Translations under genes and position numbers: made by a program | In this document: positions 1-8,219 of the stretch, one piece after another | Numbering within the stretch: the first letter of the stretch is position 1 | How the letters are laid out: the number at the start of each line of letters is the position of its first letter | The notes under the pieces: generated by a model | What the model saw: only the letters and a program-made list of their open reading frames with translations | Database searches by the model: none | What the model was told of the DNA's origin: nothing | Origin: Anthocerotibacter panamensis C109 | GTDB taxonomy: Bacteria > Cyanobacteriota > Cyanobacteriia > Gloeobacterales > Anthocerotibacteraceae | Length of the DNA: 64,000 nucleotides | NCBI RefSeq assembly: GCF_018389385.1 | Contig: NZ_CP062698.1 | Coordinates: 62,001 to 126,000, forward strand | Direction of reading: 5' to 3'

Positions 1-669
1 GAGAAGGTCAGCTACGACCTGCGGGACCCCCGGCGCGGCGATGTGGTGGTCTTTCGTGCCCCCCAAGACCCAGGACAGGACTATATCAAGCGGGTGGTGG
101 GTCTGCCGGGAGACCGCTTGCGTATCTCAGCGGGGCGGTTGGTCATAGCAGGCGTGGACCTGACGCGCGAGCAATTACTGACGCGCTATTTTGAGGCCAA
201 CCCCGCCCTCGCCCAGCTCTTTGATGCCCAAGTAGCCGCTGAAGTTCGCGAGAACTACCAACCCACCGTCTTGGTCCGGTATACGCTGCAGGGAGCTGTG
301 ATCAGCTTGAACTACCCCAATCGCGGCGTCGTACCCCGGCAAGTACCCCGAGAAGAAATCGCTATCTTGATGGGCGTCCTCCCTGAGCAAGTGGTGGTTC
401 AACCGGGTCGGGTCTACGTCAACGACCAACCCCTGACCGAGCCCTACACGGCTGAGGACCCCGAGTATACCTGCCCTGGAGAATGTCCGCTGCGTGCCCA
501 CACTTGGGCACAGGAATTGGTGGTCCCTCAGGGGCAATATTTTGTTATGGGCGATAATCGAAATAACAGTAAGGACTCTCATGAGTGGGGATTTCTGCCG
601 AAAGCTAATATCATTGGCAGAGCGTTCATTCGCTTCTGGCCCCTCCACCGCCTGGGATTTATTCGTTAA
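1..669 (+). CDS. lepB: Signal peptidase I, N-terminus cut by window edge
   Basis: This membrane-anchored serine protease removes signal peptides from exported proteins. The frame is open from base 1 and begins EKVSYDLRDPRRGDVVVF, a conserved signal peptidase I block, so the GTG at 43 is not the true start. The general-base lysine lies in YIKRVVGLPGD and the C-terminal box YFVMGDNRNNSKDSHEWGF is intact. The transmembrane anchor and catalytic serine lie left of the window. About 90 residues separate the lysine and MGDNR boxes, more than in compact family members; the downstream paralogue shares this insertion. Only 9 bp and a GGAGC ribosome site separate it from the next gene, so the two are probably co-transcribed. 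Confidence 0.9.
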   Translation, partial: EKVSYDLRDPRRGDVVVFRAPQDPGQDYIKRVVGLPGDRLRISAGRLVIAGVDLTREQLLTRYFEANPALAQLFDAQVAAEVRENYQPTVLVRYTLQGAVISLNYPNRGVVPRQVPREEIAILMGVLPEQVVVQPGRVYVNDQPLTEPYTAEDPEYTCPGECPLRAHTWAQELVVPQGQYFVMGDNRNNSKDSHEWGFLPKANIIGRAFIRFWPLHRLGFIR

Positions 670-678
670 GGAGCAAGC

Positions 679-1524
679 ATGACAGCGGTTCGCAGTTGGG
701 TAAAGAAGTATTGGGAGATCATCGAGAACGTTCTGCTCCTCCTAGCCTTTGCATTCGTATGGTTCTTCATCGCCGAGCCACGCTACATTCCTTCTGGCTC
801 GATGATGCCGACCTTCCTGGTCAACGACCGCCTGATTGTCGATAAGGTCTCCTACCGCTTCCGCGACCCGCAACGTACAGAGATTGTCATCTTCAATATC
901 CCCAACAAACCCCAGGACGCCTTGATCAAACGGGTCATCGGCTTACCTGGAGACCACATTCACATCGTGCAAGGGCAACTCACCGTCCAGGGTCAACCCG
1001 TCTCGCGCATCGACCTGTGGAACACCTATATGGCGACCCACCTCGATCTGTTCCAGCGCTTCCAGAAGGCGACCCAAAATGAAAAGAACCTCGACCAGTT
1101 TCCCTCGCCCGTGGTCCACTATACGCCTCAGATGGTCATGATTGGCGTGGCCTTCCCCACCCAGGAAATCGTTGAACAGCCCCTAACCCTCGCCCAAGTC
1201 GCCCAAATGCTGGGCCGCCCGGTCAGCGATTTACAATTGACCGCAGGCGGGGTCTATGTCAATGGAGAACGCCTGACGGAGCCCTACATCAACGAAGACC
1301 CGGACTATTCCTGCCCCAATGCGCTCCCGGCAGCGCTGGGCAAGCAGTGCTTCGCCACCACGGGCAAAGAATTTACCGTGCCCAAAAATGACTACTTCGT
1401 CATGGGCGACAACCGCAATAACAGCAACGACTCCCACGCCTGGGGTTTCTTGCCCCGCGAAAATATCATCGGCAAAGCTTTTGTCCGCTTCTGGCCTCCC
1501 AATCGTCTGGGTTTCCTGCCCTGA
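679..1524 (+). CDS. lepB: Signal peptidase I, second tandem copy
   Basis: This is a complete 281-residue signal peptidase I. Residues about 13-32 form one hydrophobic anchor. The catalytic serine is Ser41 in PSGSMMPTF and the catalytic lysine is Lys84 in LIKRVIGLPGD. The box YFVMGDNRNNSNDSHAWGF is present near the C-terminus. It is clearly a tandem duplicate of the upstream gene and shares the long insertion, which includes GGVYVNGERLTEPYINEDP. The ATG at 679 follows a GGAGC ribosome site. Two peptidases could divide substrates between membranes or targets; that is inference. The TonB-dependent receptor gene is convergent, 30 bp downstream. Confidence 0.93.
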   Translation: MTAVRSWVKKYWEIIENVLLLLAFAFVWFFIAEPRYIPSGSMMPTFLVNDRLIVDKVSYRFRDPQRTEIVIFNIPNKPQDALIKRVIGLPGDHIHIVQGQLTVQGQPVSRIDLWNTYMATHLDLFQRFQKATQNEKNLDQFPSPVVHYTPQMVMIGVAFPTQEIVEQPLTLAQVAQMLGRPVSDLQLTAGGVYVNGERLTEPYINEDPDYSCPNALPAALGKQCFATTGKEFTVPKNDYFVMGDNRNNSNDSHAWGFLPRENIIGKAFVRFWPPNRLGFLP

Positions 1525-1554
1525 TCTAAAAAAAGATCCGGTTATGCCAACTGC

Positions 1555-4020
1555 CTAGAACGTAGTCTCTAGCCCGACCCGGAAGGTCATTCCGGGGGCA
1601 GGATAGCTCAAGTTGGCGCTAAAGAGCTGGTAGTTGGCGTTGAAGAGGTTATTGATGGCTCCTGTGAAGGTGAGGTTGCTGGTGAGCGGGATGCTCGTGG
1701 TCAGGTCAAAGCGGGCGTAGCCCGGAACCGTGAAGGTCGCAAGGACCGGGCGTTCGCCCACGATCAGACCAATCAGCGCTGCGTTAAATCCCGCGGAGGT
1801 ATAGCGCAGTTGCAATCCTGTCGTCGTGTTGGGGATGTTTTGCGTCTGGAAACCATAGAAGTAACCGCCATTGATGGGGTTGGTAGCCCCGCCCGGATCC
1901 GCATCGGTCACCCCAACCGGGCGCGCATCGATAAACGATTGAGAGACAAGCAGATCCCAGTGAGGATCCAGCTTCCAGTTAAAAGTGAAGTCCCAGCCCG
2001 TGCTCAGGGAGGCTTGGGCGTTGACAGTTTGGAAGAAGCGATAAAATAAGCCATTGCCCTCTGTGTCCTGTTGTCGGCCAAGAGCAGCGTTCTCCAAAAT
2101 GGCATTGGTGAGGTCGATGCGGTAGTGGGTGACCCGGAGGAGTGCGGTGGGACTCAGCGCAATATCCAGGCCGATATCGTACCCCGAGCCATTTTCCGGC
2201 CTGAGCTGCGGGTTGGGTAAAGAGATCTGGGTGCCCGGCGCAAAGAGCGCGTAGAGTTGAGCCAGACCTGCCGCCTTGAAGGACTGAGACCAGTTGGCCC
2301 GCAGACCAAACGTCTCCCGACCCCGTTCCCCGAGGAAGTTATAGCGGATACCCACCCCCGAGGTGGTGAAGGTTCCGAACTGATTGTCATTGGTCAGGCG
2401 TGAGCCCAGGTTGAGGATGAGGGTGTCATCAAAGAAACGGAGGTCTTCGGTGAAATAAACAGCCCAACGGGAGATCTCCCGGTCAAAGACCTGCTGCACC
2501 GGACCGTTGGGCAAGAAGACGGGGTTGATGGGCGTACCCCCCGGTAGCGTGGTCAGGAAAAGATTAGCTGCCCCGATAAAAGGACTCTCGGAGGAGCGAT
2601 TGGTGATGTACTGGAAGCCGGTATTGAGGGTGTTCCCTGGATATAACTGCGCGGTATAGCGCGTCTGGAACTGAATCGAGCGGTCATCCAGATAGTGCTG
2701 CCCTCCTCCTGAGGGAAAATCGCCAAAAGTGGTGCGGTAGTCCACTTGAGTCGTGAGGGTGTTAAGTTCACTCAGGTTCCAGTCCCAGGTCAGGTTAAAA
2801 ACCGTCTCATCTTCCCGGTTGTCCCCCCGTCCTCGATAGCTTGTGCCAAAGTTCTGGTCAAGATAGTCGAGGTAGCGTGGGGTGTAGCAGTAGGAGTAGG
2901 CGGCTCCCCCAGCATTGCTCGCGCGGAAGTTGGCCGGGACAATACCGCAGAAGCCGAGCAGGAAACTGTCTCCCCGACGGGTATTTTGCTGGCTAGCGAA
3001 GAGGGTGATGCGGTGGTCTTTACCGGGGGAGAAGATCAATTTGCCATAGTAGTAGTCCTCAAAGACATAGAGGCCAAAGGCGTTATTCGTAAACGAGAAG
3101 GGTGTGCTCTGAGAATTTCCAAAAATGGGTACCCCATTTTGGACATCGTGGAGTCTTAAGTCGCCATTGATGGCCGGAACCGTGACGCTATAGGGGTAAT
3201 CGTTATAGGCTGACTGGCGCACATACCCCAACTGATAGGCTACATTCCCTGGCGTGGTGAGGTCGCCAGTGCTACCTGAGTATTCCAGGTTGTATTGGCT
3301 AAAGCCGAAACTGCCGAGTTGGATATTAGCGGTGAGTTTGGGCGGGCCTTCGGGGACGCGGGTGATGACATTGATGACTCCAGCCACCGCGTCCGCACCG
3401 TAGCGCAGGGTGGCTCCGCCGGTCACGACTTCGATACGCTCCACATCTACGGTTGGGATGGAGGAGATTTGGGAGTTACGACCATTGGAAGGGTTGGTAA
3501 AGGGGCGACCATCCTCTAAAAAGACAAAACGAGCATCGTCCAGACCACGCAGGCTATTGAAGCCCCGGTTATCGATGCCCCCCAGACTGTCCGTCAGGGT
3601 AAAGCCCGGAACCAGGCGCAGGGCATCGGAGATGGTGGTCGCCCCACTAGCTTTGATGTCAGCGCGGGTTACGACATACGTGGTCTGGGTATTCTCCCGT
3701 TCGGAGGTGCGGCGACGTTGGGCGGTGATGTTGGTTTCCGACAAAAGGTCTACCGGCTCGTCGCCCTCCGCAGCACTCAAAGAAGCGTCTGCCCCTTGTT
3801 GCGCGACTAGGGTTGGTGCAGAAACAGATGGTGAAAAAGTACCGTGGAGTCCGGCTAAGTCTTGGGCATGAGCAGGATAGGCCGCGAGGGCTTGGGCGGT
3901 GACGACTTCCTCCGCCTGGGCTGCGGCCTCGATGGAGCCGAGGAGTAGACCTAGGCACAGGATCTGCCACAGACGTTGACGGGGATGGCTACGCTTGGTG
4001 CGACGATGGTAAGAAAGCAT
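1555..4020 (-). CDS. TonB-dependent outer-membrane receptor
   Basis: This 821-residue protein is an active-transport porin of the outer membrane, powered by TonB-ExbBD. A basic N-terminus and hydrophobic stretch (about residues 17-36) form a signal peptide. Residues about 95-101 (ETNITAQ) resemble a TonB box. The plug domain covers about 112-222, with LRGLDDARFVFLEDGRP and VERIEVVTGGATLRYGADAVAGVINVIT. The rest is a beta-barrel ending in FRVGLETTF, with the terminal phenylalanine used for barrel assembly. The substrate (iron-siderophore, cobalamin or other) cannot be read from the sequence, and no Fur-type box or transport partner is obvious nearby. Confidence 0.92.
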   Translation of the reverse strand: MLSYHRRTKRSHPRQRLWQILCLGLLLGSIEAAAQAEEVVTAQALAAYPAHAQDLAGLHGTFSPSVSAPTLVAQQGADASLSAAEGDEPVDLLSETNITAQRRRTSERENTQTTYVVTRADIKASGATTISDALRLVPGFTLTDSLGGIDNRGFNSLRGLDDARFVFLEDGRPFTNPSNGRNSQISSIPTVDVERIEVVTGGATLRYGADAVAGVINVITRVPEGPPKLTANIQLGSFGFSQYNLEYSGSTGDLTTPGNVAYQLGYVRQSAYNDYPYSVTVPAINGDLRLHDVQNGVPIFGNSQSTPFSFTNNAFGLYVFEDYYYGKLIFSPGKDHRITLFASQQNTRRGDSFLLGFCGIVPANFRASNAGGAAYSYCYTPRYLDYLDQNFGTSYRGRGDNREDETVFNLTWDWNLSELNTLTTQVDYRTTFGDFPSGGGQHYLDDRSIQFQTRYTAQLYPGNTLNTGFQYITNRSSESPFIGAANLFLTTLPGGTPINPVFLPNGPVQQVFDREISRWAVYFTEDLRFFDDTLILNLGSRLTNDNQFGTFTTSGVGIRYNFLGERGRETFGLRANWSQSFKAAGLAQLYALFAPGTQISLPNPQLRPENGSGYDIGLDIALSPTALLRVTHYRIDLTNAILENAALGRQQDTEGNGLFYRFFQTVNAQASLSTGWDFTFNWKLDPHWDLLVSQSFIDARPVGVTDADPGGATNPINGGYFYGFQTQNIPNTTTGLQLRYTSAGFNAALIGLIVGERPVLATFTVPGYARFDLTTSIPLTSNLTFTGAINNLFNANYQLFSANLSYPAPGMTFRVGLETTF

Positions 4021-4160
4021 CTAGTTAAACCAAAAAGTAGAAATCTATTAACTCATGGAGTTCCTACCAAAACTGTTTTTAGTGAACTAAGTTTTGCGGT
4101 AAAACCAAGCACATGCACGCAGTCCGTCACCATACGACAGTTGCAGCCATGACACGGGCA

Positions 4161-4197
4161 TAAAAGTCAGAGGCCACGCTCCAGGCACGACCTCTGA
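4161..4197 (-). terminator. Putative terminator for the small PsaI/PsaZ-like gene
   Basis: On the minus strand CAGAGG pairs with CCTCTG around a GC-rich loop, followed by ACTTTTAT. It lies about 40 bp after the stop of the 32-residue ORF and would end its transcript. The stem is short and the U-run has only four bases, so this is moderate evidence. Confidence 0.45.
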
Positions 4198-4235
4198 TGA
4201 ACTGTAAAGAATTGGGGAGGAACCCCGGTATCCCC

Positions 4236-4334
4236 CTAAATAGTGTCGCGCTCAATCAAGATGAACAGCGCAGCCAGACTGACCAGCGGGAAGACAAGCG
4301 TGGTGACATAGACCAACCAGGGGTAAACGTTCAT
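4236..4334 (-). CDS. 32-residue single-span membrane protein, PsaI/PsaZ-like candidate
   Basis: The minus strand encodes a 32-residue protein starting MNVYPWLVYVTTLVFPLV and ending LFILIERDTI. It has one hydrophobic helix with an early PW and ends in LxxIERD. This layout resembles PsaI, photosystem I subunit VIII (PWIL...FPAV...LLFIHIE). Gloeobacter lacks classical PsaI and has a small photosystem I subunit called PsaZ, so PsaZ is an alternative. A terminator-like hairpin follows the gene. The region is otherwise non-coding and lies divergent from the response regulator. The product is too short for a firm assignment; another small photosystem or NDH subunit is possible. Confidence 0.5.
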   Translation of the reverse strand: MNVYPWLVYVTTLVFPLVSLAALFILIERDTI

Positions 4335-4510
4335 AAATGGGCTCTCTGGATTCGGTTCGCTACTCTTTAGTGTGCATCCCAAGGGAACATCCTCAAAGAC
4401 TGCTTAATATTTCGTATACATCCGCTTCGTGGCGCGGGCTTGCTATAGTACCTGTGATTATGTGCTTTGCCGCCACAGCCGTGGGGGTATCAGGTGAGAG
4501 GGCCGGAATT

Positions 4511-5176
4511 TTGGGGATTCAGGTGTTATTGGTGGACGACCATACCATTTTGCGCGAAGGGTTGCGTAGCCTCCTAGCCCGTGAGCAGGATATAGAAGTG
4601 ATTGGGGAGGCAGCGAACGGAGCGCAACTCATGGATCTGCTACAAAACCGTCTCCCTGATGTGGTGGTCCTGGACTACGGGATGCCCTATATGGATGGTC
4701 TGGCGGCGACCCGCAAGATCCGTACCCTCTACCCCAGACTCAAGATCGTGATCCTCACCAACTACGACGATGAGGAGATTGTTGTGGGTCTGCTCGAAGC
4801 CGGGGCAGCAGGCTACCTGCTCAAAGACAGCGCCTCCAGAGAACTCGTTCAGGCTATCCGCACTGTCCATCAAGGCAGTTCGCTCCTCCAGCCGCAGATT
4901 ACCCAAAAGATCCTCGCTCGTCTGAACCGCCCACCTGCACCTGCCGAAGGACTCCCTCCAAACGGCCTGACGGACCGGGAATGGGAGGTGCTAGGTCTGG
5001 TCGCTCGGGGACTGGACAACAAGGAGATCGCCAAAAATCTCTTCATCAGCTTACGGACGGTCCAGAACCATCTCAACAATATTTACGCCAAGCTCAATGT
5101 CCGGGGGCGGACGGAGGCGGCACTTTTTGCGGTGCAGCGGGGGCTAGGAGGACAAAGTAGCGCACCGCGTCCTTAA
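4511..5176 (+). CDS. NarL/FixJ-type response regulator
   Basis: This DNA-binding regulator has an N-terminal receiver domain and a C-terminal LuxR-type helix-turn-helix. Counting from the TTG at 4511, the acidic pair is Asp9-Asp10 (VLLVDDH), the phosphoacceptor is Asp55 (VVVLDYGMP), and the helix-turn-helix is LTDREWEVLGLVARGLDNKEIAKNLF within the last 65 residues. The frame is open from 4337, but receiver homology begins at 4511 and AGAGGG lies just upstream. ATG 4460 is an alternative start. No histidine kinase is adjacent, so its signal and partner are unknown. It is divergent from the small PsaI/PsaZ-like ORF. Confidence 0.88.
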   Translation: MGIQVLLVDDHTILREGLRSLLAREQDIEVIGEAANGAQLMDLLQNRLPDVVVLDYGMPYMDGLAATRKIRTLYPRLKIVILTNYDDEEIVVGLLEAGAAGYLLKDSASRELVQAIRTVHQGSSLLQPQITQKILARLNRPPAPAEGLPPNGLTDREWEVLGLVARGLDNKEIAKNLFISLRTVQNHLNNIYAKLNVRGRTEAALFAVQRGLGGQSSAPRP

Positions 5177-5218
5177 TCTTGGGGGCTCATCGATTACGTT
5201 CTGTTAAAATTGTGAAGC

Positions 5219-5947
5219 ATGCCTCTAGGGGTCAACATGCTTGGTGGGTTTCGGCAAATGCTGGGTAGCTTAAAGGGCGATATTCGCGCTGTCTTTGAGA
5301 AAGACCCGGCGGCTAAGAACTTTTTTGAAGTCATTCTATGCTACCCCGGCTTACACGCGGTACTTGCCTATCGTGTCGCGCACTGGCTATTGCATCTAAA
5401 GATCCCTGTCCTACCCCGCGTACTCTCTTTTGGGGCTCGTTTCCTGACCGGGATCGAGATTCACCCCGCCGCGTGCATTGGTCGGAGTTTTTTCATTGAC
5501 CACGGCATGGGGGTGGTCATCGGGGAGACTGCCATTATTGGCGACCATGTCTTGATGTATCAGGGCGTGACCCTGGGTGGGACGGGCAAGCAACTGGGCA
5601 AACGCCACCCCACGTTGGGCAACAATGTCGTAGTCGGGGCGGGGGCGAAAGTCCTGGGCAATATCGAAGTCGGAAACAATGTCCGCATCGGTGCGGGTTC
5701 TGTGGTCTTGCACAGTGTTCCTGGTGACTGCACGGTGGTCGGGGTCCCCGGTCGGGTGGTCTATCAGGGCGGCAAGCGTATGGACCCCCTCGCCCACGCC
5801 CAAATTCCAGACCCGGTAGCAGATGTCATCCGCGACTTGATCCATCGTGTGGACGAACTAGAGCAAAAACTCGATGAGCACTCCACACCCAAAGTGAGCG
5901 CTGCTTATCGGTCTATGGAAGAATTTCATAACGGTTTGGGGATCTAG
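5219..5947 (+). CDS. cysE: Serine O-acetyltransferase
   Basis: CysE acetylates L-serine with acetyl-CoA to give O-acetylserine, the carbon acceptor for cysteine synthesis. The N-terminal helical part ([29 protein letters not shown]) is typical. It is followed by hexapeptide left-handed beta-helix repeats containing the catalytic-site stretch [30 protein letters not shown] and [18 protein letters not shown]. At 242 residues it matches cyanobacterial CysE. ATG 5237 has a better ribosome site (AGGGGT) and may be the real start; ATG 5258 is a third option. TAAAAT just upstream could be a -10 element, which would also favour the later start. Confidence 0.92.
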   Translation: MPLGVNMLGGFRQMLGSLKGDIRAVFEKDPAAKNFFEVILCYPGLHAVLAYRVAHWLLHLKIPVLPRVLSFGARFLTGIEIHPAACIGRSFFIDHGMGVVIGETAIIGDHVLMYQGVTLGGTGKQLGKRHPTLGNNVVVGAGAKVLGNIEVGNNVRIGAGSVVLHSVPGDCTVVGVPGRVVYQGGKRMDPLAHAQIPDPVADVIRDLIHRVDELEQKLDEHSTPKVSAAYRSMEEFHNGLGI

Positions 5948-5959
5948 CAGCTTAAAAGT

Positions 5960-6421
5960 CTATTCCTCTTCTTCCTGGGCACGGGTGATCAGGACCGGGC
6001 AATGGGCATGGTGGAGGACATAAGTGCTCACACTGCCCAAAAGAAATTGGCGAATAGGGCCAAGACCACGACTGCCGATCACAATCAGGTCCACCCCCTG
6101 TTCCTGAGCGAACTGGCAGATGAGGGTCTCAGGACGCCCTTTAGTCACCGTTGCCTCAACCGATAAGCCCTGTCCACGCAGGTTTTGGGCTATGCTATCC
6201 AAGCGGAGGTGCGCGGCGTTGAGCAGTTGTTCATCCAGGTCTCGGAACAGTTCCTGGGAACCAAGGGCCATCACCGGGTCGGGATTTAGCAGATCCTGAC
6301 TCGGCTCCACCACCCTGAGCAGGAATATCGTCGCACCCAACGGTTCAGCCAAATCGGTAGCAAGTTGGAGCGCCTGTTGGGCAGCGGGGGAGAGATCGAT
6401 GGGGACCAAAAATCTTTTCAT
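5960..6421 (-). CDS. Universal stress protein, UspA family
   Basis: This small cytoplasmic protein has the UspA fold. It begins MKRFLVPIDLSPAAQQALQLA and ends with the nucleotide-binding signature IVIGSRGLGPIRQFLLGSVSTYVLHHAHCPVLI, where G-2x-G-9x-G(S/T) suggests ATP binding. Family members act in stress survival; no specific role can be read here. The frame extends upstream to 6457, but the family start matches ATG 6421, giving 153 residues. The gene directly follows the M50 protease gene on the same strand, so the two may be co-transcribed. Confidence 0.88.
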   Translation of the reverse strand: MKRFLVPIDLSPAAQQALQLATDLAEPLGATIFLLRVVEPSQDLLNPDPVMALGSQELFRDLDEQLLNAAHLRLDSIAQNLRGQGLSVEATVTKGRPETLICQFAQEQGVDLIVIGSRGLGPIRQFLLGSVSTYVLHHAHCPVLITRAQEEEE

Positions 6422-6460
6422 GGGTAAAATCCTAAAATCGTCTACCGGGATGGACAACCG

Positions 6461-7168
6461 TTAAATCCGGGTGCGCGCATAGCGAGCGTAGCGAGCGGCC
6501 AACCACCCAATAAAGGCCCCAACCCCAATAATCCAGTATCCCATCCAGGAATCTCTTGCCGTCCAAAAGCCCAAACCCATGACTACAAGACTTGTTCCCA
6601 GACCACAGTAGGCTGCAAAGCGGACCCCTAGCATGTGGCTGCCGCTCCAAGCCCAGACCAACGCCTTGAGGACATTGCCCCCGTCGAGTGGAAGTCCCGG
6701 CAGGAGGTTGAACAGGCACAAGACCAGATTTACCGCAGCCAAGGTCTCAGCTACTGTGCGTGGGATACTGCCTGGAGGTAAATATTGGCTCAAGCTTTGA
6801 CCGACGCCCCAAAGCCCCAAGCTCATCACCGGACCCGCCACCGCCACGCCCAAGGCTCCCCACCACGTCGGCGCTTCCGCTTCCATGAGGGCCTGACCGC
6901 CAAAACAGAACAGGGTGATCGAACGGACATGGACGCCCTGTCCTTGGGCGACCCAACTGTGGGCCAGCTCGTGGATGAGAATGCAAGCAAAGCCCGCTAA
7001 CGCCGTCCCCAGACTGATCGGCCAGGACCAAGAGCCCCAGAAAGTCCCCCAACCTGCTTCATAGGTATAGGTGACCAAGGCCAGAACCAGGAACCAGGAA
7101 CTATGGATATATAGAGGAATTCCCATGAGGGTCCCGCAGGGGAGGGTCCACCTAGCCATCCATTGCAT
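6461..7168 (-). CDS. M50-family site-2-type membrane metalloprotease
   Basis: The 235-residue protein has several hydrophobic helices and the zinc motif HELAHSW, and the second M50 motif LPGLPLDGGNVLKALVW supplies the aspartate ligand. It belongs to the SpoIVFB/S2P-like group that cuts within membranes, often to release anchored regulators. No PDZ or CBS domain is visible; the C-terminus is a run of membrane segments. A possible anti-sigma target is not apparent nearby. uspA lies immediately downstream. The start at 7168 (MQWMARWTL) could also be the next Met, three residues in. Confidence 0.88.
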   Translation of the reverse strand: MQWMARWTLPCGTLMGIPLYIHSSWFLVLALVTYTYEAGWGTFWGSWSWPISLGTALAGFACILIHELAHSWVAQGQGVHVRSITLFCFGGQALMEAEAPTWWGALGVAVAGPVMSLGLWGVGQSLSQYLPPGSIPRTVAETLAAVNLVLCLFNLLPGLPLDGGNVLKALVWAWSGSHMLGVRFAAYCGLGTSLVVMGLGFWTARDSWMGYWIIGVGAFIGWLAARYARYARTRI

Positions 7169-7316
7169 AGCGCACCGTCGCCCTCGTTGTTTTCACCCCT
7201 ATAGTAACAGCCTGACCTAACTGCATTCCAATACGGCTGAGGGCCGAATCTCTCTATAGGTAGTGGACAGATTCTAAGAACCGCTATACTTGGGGAAACT
7301 CCACCCCGGTCGAATC

Positions 7317-8105
7317 ATGAAGTGGTTGCCTTTGCTTGCGTTTCTGGTGGCCCCCGGCTCTGTGGCGGCCCAAGCTCTTGACTATGTCCGGCCAACTCCT
7401 CCGCTACAGACCCTGCCGCCTGACGGCCAGCCTCGGGTTGTACCGCCCCCGCCGCTGGACAGGATCATCAAGCCCGTGCAGCCCAGTCCGCAGACAGTGG
7501 TAGCCTCACCCGAGGACACCTGGCAACCCAAACTCTTGAAGCGCGATGGCATCGTTCTCCTGCCTGCTGGGGCCACATTCCCGGTCAAGGTCTATCAGTC
7601 CACCCTCATCACCGCCCAAGGGGAACTGCCCCTGGCGCTGGAAGTCTCCGAAGATGTCATCAATGGTGAGGGGAAGCTGGTCATCCCTAAAGGCAGCCGC
7701 GTCCAAGGAGCATTCAAATCCACGGTGCGGGAATACCAGGAGCGGCAACGCTCTAGCTACAAAGTCGTCACGAAAAAAGTCATCCAAGGGCATTTCTTTG
7801 TCGCGCAGCATGTGACCATCGGCACGCAAACCTACGACTTAGACGCTATCAGCTATCCCTTGGGTATCCAGCCGGACCCTCGGGTGGCAGGGGATGATCC
7901 CGCGCTCAAAGGCGGAGCCTACGGTCTGGCTGGGGGTGTCGCGCTGGGTATCGCCACCGGTGGACTGGCCCTGCCTCTAGTGCTGTTGGGCAGTGCTGTT
8001 GGCGCAGTGACGGGGGGTGCCCCGACCCCGACGATTCCTCTGGAGCCCAACCAACCCCTGACCCTCACGCTCCAGGCTCCGCTCAAGGGCCAACCCCAAA
8101 CCTAA
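7317..8105 (+). CDS. Secreted or envelope hypothetical protein, proline-rich
   Basis: I do not recognise a named family. The protein from ATG 7317 has a signal peptide (MKWLPLLAFLVAPGSVAAQA), then a proline-rich stretch (about residues 20-70), a central region with alternating beta-like segments (LLPAGATFPVKVYQST, KLVIPKGSRVQGAFK), a glycine/alanine-rich hydrophobic segment (about 205-240) and a proline-rich tail. The central part recalls conjugation or pilus assembly proteins that set material properties in the periplasm, but this is weak. The frame opens at TTG 7290. A TATACT box at 7283-7288 may be its -10. Confidence 0.72.
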   Translation: MKWLPLLAFLVAPGSVAAQALDYVRPTPPLQTLPPDGQPRVVPPPPLDRIIKPVQPSPQTVVASPEDTWQPKLLKRDGIVLLPAGATFPVKVYQSTLITAQGELPLALEVSEDVINGEGKLVIPKGSRVQGAFKSTVREYQERQRSSYKVVTKKVIQGHFFVAQHVTIGTQTYDLDAISYPLGIQPDPRVAGDDPALKGGAYGLAGGVALGIATGGLALPLVLLGSAVGAVTGGAPTPTIPLEPNQPLTLTLQAPLKGQPQT

Positions 8106-8219
8106 GGCCATTCGCCCCAACCAGATAGGGGCTTGGGTAAAGCTTTGCCAGGTCAGAACTTAGAGCGTGGACTGCGCGCCTAGGTTTGAAATGGTAGAGA
8201 TTCTCGATACACTTTAGAG

